Origin: Zantedeschia hybrid cultivar
Lineage: Eukaryota; Streptophyta; Magnoliopsida; Alismatales; Araceae
DNA: 64,000 nucleotides
Reading direction: 5' to 3'
Assembly (NCBI GenBank): GCA_030544215.1
Contig: JARZZO010000014.1
Span: 17,332,234-17,396,233 of the forward strand
The notes under the pieces are model-generated. The model did no database searches and was not told where the DNA came from. It was given only the letters and a program-made list of their open reading frames with translations. Made by a program: the position numbers and the translations under genes. Shown here one piece after another: positions 56,884 to 64,000 of the stretch. Numbering within the stretch: the first letter of the stretch is position 1; each line of letters begins with the position of its first letter.

Positions 56884-58453
56884 CCTCCCTTCCTCCTCCG
56901 CGCTTGCATGAGCATGGGACCTTGTCTCATGGAGCTACAAACAAATTATACCCATGAATTAGTGCAAAACTGTGCTAAGCTCTAACTGAAAACCCACCAT
57001 ATGACTCTGCTTTAACTACGTGTCTGGAGCAAGAACAATGGGATTGTGGCAGGACAATGCTCAGAAGACAGAACTAGCCATGTTTGCATGAAGAAATTAA
57101 ACAGTCCTGTTCCTTCCTATATAAAGAGAAGGTAAGTAAGTTTTATTGAAGATTACAAGCTCAAGACAAATTAACAAGCACATGCTCTTGGCTAATGGAT
57201 TGGCCACAGGAAGACAACCAAAAAGCCGTATAACTAAGACCCGGACTCTCCTCAAGTCAAGGACTCTGTTACTAGGGAGCCCCCACACCAAAACGTGCAT
57301 ACTTGCACGCACAGAGCTGCCTTAAACCTCTTACCACCCAAACTCTTGCTTCCACAGACGATCAAACAACACACTAGAAAGATAACAAACAAGTGACAAG
57401 AGAGAAGCACGAGTCCACCTTCATCTTGACCTCGCTTTCCTCTATCCGCTTGCTAAGACTCTGAACAGAGACGTCCTCCTCCCAAAAGAAGAAACGTAGA
57501 GAAACAGATACAAACCAAGGGGAACCAGAGACTTCTTCCTCCTACAGCTCTTATACCTTAGAAACATGAAACACCTCCAGCGACGTGGGACACCTGTTGT
57601 TCTCCGAGATATGGAGGCACCAGTGACGTGCCCGTCCTTGTGACAGCCACACAGGTGTTATCTGTGTTCATGCCACGTGCCATACTTGCACTTCCCTGCT
57701 TCACGGAGAGAACAGGTGTTCCTTTCCATTGATCGGGATCGTTCCTTTTGTCCTGCCCTAACAATACAACCAATACCTTTTCTCCACTCATAGCTAGGCT
57801 GCAAGGAAAGATCCGTCGTGTTATCCGATTCCTGTAGTATTCTTTAGTCATTGAGGCCACTGTTTGGTCTGTTTCTACAACTCCCAAGTCCCAAACGGTG
57901 TGGGGAAAACCAGGAACAAGACAGTAATAAGCCTAGAGCATCAACAAGATCATAAACTTGAAACCCCTAGATCATTAAGATTTTAACATACCGTGCGGTC
58001 CCCAAATTTTATGGGATATATTGATCATGTTATCGATTTTAAACTCGAGAATTTGGGATGAAGCTAATTACGCAAGTAGTGATTCCCACCCTCGAACTGG
58101 AGGGGAACTCCCCGCGTTTGAAGATTCAGAAGGTCGTGGCTAATGGGCTCGGCGAGCCGGCCACTACAAAGGCCCGCAAACAAAGCCCACAATGATGGAC
58201 CCCACAGGAGAAGAACGCACGTCTTCGACCGCAAGAGCAAAACTGTAGCCATCGGGTGGGGCCCTGCAAATCACATGGAGAGGTACCATCTACTTTTCCT
58301 TTACAGCTATTTGATTAATGATTTCTCACATGCTTCTTTTACGGGCCATCCGATGTTAAGATCGAAGGGCAGTGTCTCCTCGGGGTGAAATCTATTTTGG
58401 ATTGCACGGGTGAAGAGCGGTGTATTAAGTCCTATGCAAATAAGACTCGTTGC
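56884..58453. other. 5' flank of PARP3 and intergenic DNA
   Basis: The PARP3 promoter and any 5' untranslated exon (minus strand) should lie here, probably within 56940-57600. No TATA box or gene signature was certain. Open stretches at 57097-57312 and 57558-57887 have no family signature. Confidence 0.4.
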
Positions 58454-59106
58454 CAGGGTTGTCAATGGTCTCCGGAGTTCAAAAGATCGGTCCGCTCCAA
58501 TGCCTAAAAATTAAGTGTGGGTAATAAAATTGAGCTCAAATAAACTTTGATTTAGATTTAACAAAAAATGTAGTTGATTTCATTTTGGATTTGGGTTTGA
58601 TTAAGTCCGGTCCAAAAGTTCAATGAACCTACTCCTTTATAATAGTGCCTTACTAATAAGTTATTCGTATTGGTTAGATCTTCATTATTTCTAGTTTTTA
58701 CAATGAAATCATTTGTGTCTATTGTATTTTGGTTAACTATAAAAGCATGGTGTTTATGCTAATTTTGTCAATCAAAATTACAATTATTTCTTGTACCCTT
58801 CTTTTTTACCCTAAACTATAATTGCTTCTAAAATATATGTTAATTATGTTTAATTATTTTATGAGAAAGATGAATAAGCGCATATACATCATATTAGGTT
58901 GACAAATTATATTTTTAAACAAGAGAAGTAATATCCCTTATCTTTCTTCCCGAAGTCCAAGCCTAAAATTTGAAATTTGATTTATTCTGGGCTTGAGTTG
59001 GACTTAGGTTTTGCATATAAAAATGAACTTGGGCTAGAGTTGAGCTTGAGTTTTTATAATAGGCTTCAACTTGGGCTTTGCTAAGCCCGGCCCATTGACA
59101 CACCTA
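58454..59106. mobile_element. hAT-like non-autonomous element, 653 bp
   Basis: The ends CAGGGTTGTCAATGG and (reverse complement of the right end) TAGGTGTGTCAATGG match at 12 of 15 positions. The flanks CTCGTTGC (58446-58453) and CTCATTGC (59107-59114) form an 8-base target duplication with one difference, as for hAT elements. The interior is AT-rich with no coding capacity. Confidence 0.7.
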
Positions 59107-61741
59107 CTCATTGCATTAGCCACGTTGTAACGGTAGTAGTGGGCAGTAAAGAAGCCATCAAATCATTTTCTTAAGAAAATTGTCAAACATTTAAATCATA
59201 TAATCTTGGATTGAATATTTTATAAAATAATTACTGTGAACAAATCTTAAAATTGACATTGGCCAACAAGCACTTAAAATGAATGCTATTAATTACAATA
59301 TCAAAAGTGATACCGGTACAGGTGTGTAATACTGTAACCAAACATGGTGTGTATATATATATATATATATGATTTTTAAAACTTATCTATTAACTGACCT
59401 ATAAATCAACAATCTTTCAAATAATCGGGTTATCCATTATCATTATTTGCATCCTTTTAGTCTGTATGGAGTTCAGTGCAGGCGCAGCACTAGTGGACTT
59501 GGATATGATAAAATCCTACCCCCGTCCTGATTGGGCCCGATCGTACTACATGACGCGGTACGTTAGTCAAACGGAAAAAAGGATAGTTGAAAATTTTTAC
59601 CATTCCATGTGGATTAGGACGAAAGACCTGCCAGGCTGCCACCTTAATTTCCCCATCCCTACGCGTTAGCCAAGAGGACCACCGTCGTCGAGCTTTGAAA
59701 GACAACTTAGTACTACTAACTTCAATGTGATCGCATTCTCTAACGTGTCACTTCATGTGTAAATTCATCAGTGTAGTAGGTTCACATTATTTTAAAAATA
59801 TTCTTTAGGTTCAATGTATTAATTCTTTTAAGAATTTCAAAAAAATATAACCATAAGTAATGTTTTATTAGAATTAGATGTCCAATTCAAATTTAAAGTT
59901 ATTAAGTTATCCAACGTGAAATGTTATATGTTTGAGTGGAGAGAGAAATATTTATCTTAAATATTTCTTAATCTATCTTTTATTTATTGTGAGATTATAT
60001 AATGTGTCTAACACATCTCTTCATGCGCAGACTAACTTAAGTCATGGATGTAACTAGCAACAAATATGACGTATGTAACTGATATCATATTATCTAAAAG
60101 GATAACATAAAATATGTTTAAGTGCATTGTACCCTTTATATTTAATGCTGTATAGTATTTTAACCTCAATAATTTAACAAATTTCAACGTTCAATGTCTT
60201 AGGACTACAAATATAAAGACTTACACAATCATGTCTAGCTCTGGATGTATCTATGATGTATATAAGACATTTCAAACTTTTGAAAGTGCGGTTTAGTGTT
60301 TGGGTCAGCCTAGAAATAAGTGGAGCTTTTCGAACTCGCCTTGAGCTAAATTTGATTTAAGTGACTTGACTGAAATTTTGATAAAGCTCGGTTTGATTAA
60401 CTCGTGAGCTGACTCATATTAAAATTGTTAAATAAATTTCATGTTTGGATTAACTCATTACCCACTGGACTCACTTGGACGACAGTTTCACAATTCTCGC
60501 AGGAAACATTATAGGCCGATGAATTTCTTTCACATTTCCGATACCGGAAGCCAAGTTTTTTCGCCTCCCCCTGCTGATAAATTGAGCTTCGCATGAGCAT
60601 CCTTTTAACCATGTTCCTTCCGGCGATCAGGACATTAGCTAACGCAACGAATGGTGGCGGATCCAAAAAATTTATTCAGTAGGATAATTTGGACAGTAGG
60701 TCAGTGAGATCACTCTACAGAGTCGAGATCTGGGGACCAATCAATCTAATAGATCAAAGTTAGTAAGTTTTCTTAAATTTAATATAATTTAATAGGATCA
60801 CAGAATTTCAATGAATATGAGCTAGATCCTGCACTGCCAGCGAAGTAGGCTCTGGCCCATTTGGACCTTGGTTATTTTCACTCAAGTCTGAGTTCAATTT
60901 TTCTTTTGGACTTTGAATTAAGACGTGGGCTTGACCCGAGCTCAATTTTTTTGTTTTTGGTCAAGAATTTTGCAAAGTTTGACTTGACTAGACTCGTTAA
61001 TTGCCACCTTTAAATTAATGGAATTAACGTCAACCAGGTAAGTTTTTCGCAGTATTAAATGAGGAAAGACTTAGGTTTTTTCAGTTCTGTTAACTTAAGA
61101 GAAAGAAAGATAAAAGAGGTAACAGAGAGGCGAATGTTTCTTATTCAACAAATTCCATAGAACAGCAATTGATCAGCTTTCCTTGTGAGACAGAATAAGA
61201 ACCAATTGACATGAACTCTGAGCTTATTCTTTTTCCTTGACTATACAATATAACCAGTGAGTCATTTGTCATAACCTGTAAGCATTAAATGCAAGCTCCG
61301 TGTCTTATGTGGAGCTATTTGGTTTGACATAAGTACCGTATAATATTATATTTCTATAAGACATAAGATATGGTGTTCTACGTCAAACGAAACAACTACA
61401 CTCAAAAGTATAAAAGATTCAGCTGTGCATAAACGACATTACCAGTGAAGACTGAAAGAAGGAAAAAGAACAAAGAAGGGTAAAGGCTTGGAAGTTGGAA
61501 CCACCTCTTCAAGGCAGAAAACTCCCTTCAACTACGTACGCGAGGCAAACGGACCACAGCATGGCCCGTTTTTCTGGTGCGTACTTCTCGTCAGATGACA
61601 TGATACATAGGACCTCTGTTACTTTCTACCTATGAACACGCTGGAACGCTGCCAAGGTCTGACCAAAGATTGGATGATAGAAAGGAGCTGGGCGGAAGGC
61701 AAACGGTGGTCTCCAATTATCTCCGTCCATCCGCGCGCGTT

Positions 61742-61927
61742 AATGTTGTTCTCAAACTACTGCACATTGTCATATCGTAGACTTGACTCGATTTAGCCAA
61801 CCTCTTTCACTGGAGAATATTGCTCCTACGATCACTGTCAAGTAGACTCCTCTCTCTCTCTCTCTCTAATGTTGTTCTCAAACTACTGCACCTTGTCATA
61901 TCGTAGACTTGACTCGAGTTAGCCAAC

Positions 61928-61959
<32 letters not shown>

Positions 61960-62017
61960 AATGTTGTTCTCAAACTACTGCACATTGTCATATCGTAGAC
62001 TTGACTCGAGTTAGCCA

Positions 62018-62107
<90 letters not shown>
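61742..62107. repeat. three tandem units with expanding (TC)n
   Basis: A unit of about 70 bases starting AATGTTGTTCTCAAACTACT occurs at 61742, 61868 and 61960. Each is followed by a TC microsatellite, the last about 43 dinucleotides long (62020-62107). A diverged relic of the unit (CATATCATAGACTTGACTCG) is at 62391-62410. Confidence 0.9.
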
Positions 62108-62110
<3 letters not shown>

Positions 62111-63096
62111 ATGGTTATTTTCCAATTGTCATATCATAGATCTGTTTTTGGACCGGTACATATATTTACAGTTGGTGACTAGAGACAAAGTCTAAGAGAT
62201 TTTCGAGAGTTAGAGATAATTTCGAATTGATTGATAATTCTGTTTAATTAGATGAAAAATTCAAATCCACTTGATCATTCAAGAAAGCAATCTTATAAGT
62301 CAAGAATAAGTATTCCAAAAAAATATTTAAACTATAATCAAAAATAAAATCTGAGATCTCCCAATTGAGAGACAATAAGTAAACCAGCTGACATATCATA
62401 GACTTGACTCGACTTGGCCGACGTATACCGTTTCAATGGAAACCGTTGCTTATACAATCCCTGTCGAATCACTTATCTGTCTCTGTGTGCCCCCGACAAG
62501 GCTTCGTGGCCTAACTCCCCGCACCACCATCTTTTTCCAAGCACAAACCTTTAATTGGTTCTTCCAAAACTTAAGTTCAAACAAAGCCCACGGGCATTCC
62601 CACTCATTTCTTCACCTGGTCAAACACACCATCCTCTCTCTCTCTCTCTCTCTCTTCTAAGAGCTAACACCTCAAGCTGAACGTCAAGAAATAAACGAAA
62701 GAGAAAAAGGAGAAATAAAATATGTCACTCAAGCCCAACAATCTCGTTGCCTTCTTTTTCTTCCTTTCGCTTAATTTTTTAATGTCATCGCGTGCTAGGT
62801 GTTCGTGGATCAGTTAGGGCCTCAAAGTTGGACCTAGAAAGGCTCTGTGCACACCTAGACTTCAAAAAGTGGGATAAGGTAACGCCTCTAAGAATAACCT
62901 TGATGGTCCTTTGTTCTCAGTGCCCTTCATTAACTTGAACTGAAACTTGTCAAACTCACTGTGCACGCTGGCCATTGCACGCCTGTAATTTAAGCTCCAA
63001 GAAAAGAATGAGCAAACAACGAGGAAGATGCATCAAAGATAGGATTTTTAGCACAATCTCCCAGAGAATCTCATACATGCAAAAAATTCCTGCATT

Positions 63097-63099
<3 letters not shown>

Positions 63100-63149
<50 letters not shown>
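63100..63149. repeat. (AT)n microsatellite
   Basis: About 25 uninterrupted AT dinucleotides. Confidence 0.95.
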
Positions 63150-63153
<4 letters not shown>

Positions 63154-63702
63154 CCCAACTTTTTTCTTATTCTCAAAATGCATTTTACAGGCATTCTCTA
63201 TGCAAAAGAGATTCTTTGGGGTTGGTATAGGAAACCGTGAGGTCGTCTGAAACCAGGATGAACTATATGTAATTAAATGCGTGAAGCTGGTGAATTTTCT
63301 TCAGTACTGTAGTAGACAACAGACGGGCCTTTGAGACTAGAACATGATTCCACGACGTAATAACCTTTGAAAGAGAGGAAAAATCAGCTACTTCACAGTC
63401 TTATTCAAGCTATATATAGTCCTTTATCTTGTTCACTCAAAATAAGAGGCTAATTATGACTACTGATCTAATAACATAAGAGCATGTCATCATGCATGTG
63501 CTCGGTAACAAACCACCCTCTGAATGCATGCGCCTTCCACAGCGAGAAGACTTCCCAAGAGCTTTTTGTTGCTGAGCACAGGTTTAGACAAGCCTCCCAA
63601 ATAACTGATCTTCCTAGAGTAATGGTACTTCTCAAAACTAGTAAACTTCTTCTCTAATGCCTCGCGTTGGTGGTGGCCAGATCCTTCAAAAGAGCTGGTT
63701 CA

Positions 63703-64000
63703 TTAATCTGAAGGACCTCCTACGAATCCATGCTTGTTTCCAAAACTTTTGCGAGCATGGAGAGGAGAGCTGTCCCCATCAAAGGACCTTATGTGATCCT
63801 TGAGAGACCTCTTGTGCTTGAAATCGGATCCGCACATGCAAAGCCACAGCTTCCCACAGTTCTTCTCGTGGGTCCTCCAGTCCCCTCTAACTGCAAATCT
63901 CTTGCTGCATTTTCTGCATGCAAATGGCTTCACCCCATGCTTCCTCTTGTAATGAGTTTGGAGGGTTCTAAAATCCTTCAAGGGCCGGGCTCTGGGATGG
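63703..64000 (-). CDS. WIP-domain C2H2 zinc-finger transcription factor, C-terminal part (runs off the window)
   Basis: The minus-strand frame entering at 64000 reads HPRARPLKDFRTLQTHYKRK, then CRKCSKRFAVRGDWRTHEKN and CGSDFKHKRSLKDHIRSF, ending at a stop at 63703-63705. This is the end of zinc finger 2 and all of fingers 3 and 4 of the WIP family (TT1, NTT and relatives), whose spacing and wording are highly conserved. Family members are nuclear regulators of seed coat, fruit and root development. The tail GNKHGFVGGPSD is not a family signature. Finger 1, finger 2 ligands and the N-terminal WIP tripeptide are outside the window, so the member cannot be named. Confidence 0.9.
   Translation of the reverse strand, partial: HPRARPLKDFRTLQTHYKRKHGVKPFACRKCSKRFAVRGDWRTHEKNCGKLWLCMCGSDFKHKRSLKDHIRSFDGDSSPLHARKSFGNKHGFVGGPSD

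Larger units (their letters stand above)
59115..63702. other. intergenic DNA with simple repeats; 3' flank of the WIP gene
   Basis: No gene is supported. Contents include an AT microsatellite at 59353-59371, a stretch at 60280-61010 rich in ACTTGACT and CTCG words that may be an old element, and the repeats listed separately at 61742-62107 and 63100-63149. The WIP 3' untranslated region (minus strand) should occupy part of 63250-63702. Confidence 0.45.

Noticed and set aside
57097..57887. Open frames upstream of PARP3
   Set aside because: No family signature, splice context or codon pattern. They are probably part of the 5' flank.
60280..61010. Region of repeated ACTTGACT and CTCG words that might be a hAT-type element
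   Set aside because: Ends and target duplication could not be defined, so it was not annotated as an element.

Overview
This window is nuclear DNA of a flowering plant. The evidence is long AT-rich introns with GT..AG junctions, a plant-type PARP3, a WIP-domain zinc-finger gene, a mitochondrial acyl carrier protein gene with a 6.7 kb intron, and dense nested transposable elements that include two Tat-lineage Ty3/gypsy retrotransposons (pol with two RNase H domains). I cannot name the species.

Layout. 1-3800: AT-rich DNA with a tRNA-derived SINE. 3821-10900: a two-exon mitochondrial acyl carrier protein (mtACP) gene whose intron holds LINE debris. 5401-11619 was duplicated to 15670-19379, giving a second copy of the terminal mtACP exon. 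LINE, SINE and MITE insertions in one copy only allow relative dating. About 20530-29200: a decayed minus-strand Tat element, split at its second RNase H by a 2.3 kb solo LTR (25409-27731, ATTAA target duplication). 30670-50037: a young 19.4 kb Tat element with near-identical LTRs and a CACTC target duplication. It carries gag, protease, G-patch, RT, RNase H, second RNase H and integrase, plus two intron-containing genes on the opposite strand between pol and the 3' LTR. 50046-52779: tandem duplication and intergenic DNA. 52780-56883: complete 16-exon PARP3 on the minus strand. 58454-59106: a hAT-like non-autonomous element. 63703-64000: the last exon of a WIP zinc-finger gene running off the right edge.

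Most unusual features. (1) A bipartite dyad motif occurs at least 43 times: a GGCGTC-like arm, exactly 10 variable bases, and a GACGCG-like arm. I found it only inside the young Tat element and the unrelated solo LTR. It clusters in LTR U3, in the gag leader and upstream of (or in the first intron of) the two antisense genes. In two promoters it lies about 105-111 bp upstream of a TATA box. (2) The larger antisense gene has seven exons, all introns in phase 0, and encodes 702 residues: a plant mobile domain followed by a coiled coil. Together these look like a retrotransposon with its own regulatory module. (3) Both mtACP terminal exons have lost the serine that normally carries phosphopantetheine (Met in one, Lys in the other). 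(4) PARP3 lacks all three H-Y-E catalytic residues.

The young element's gag-pol frame is broken by six stop codons and one frameshift, while both antisense genes are open throughout.
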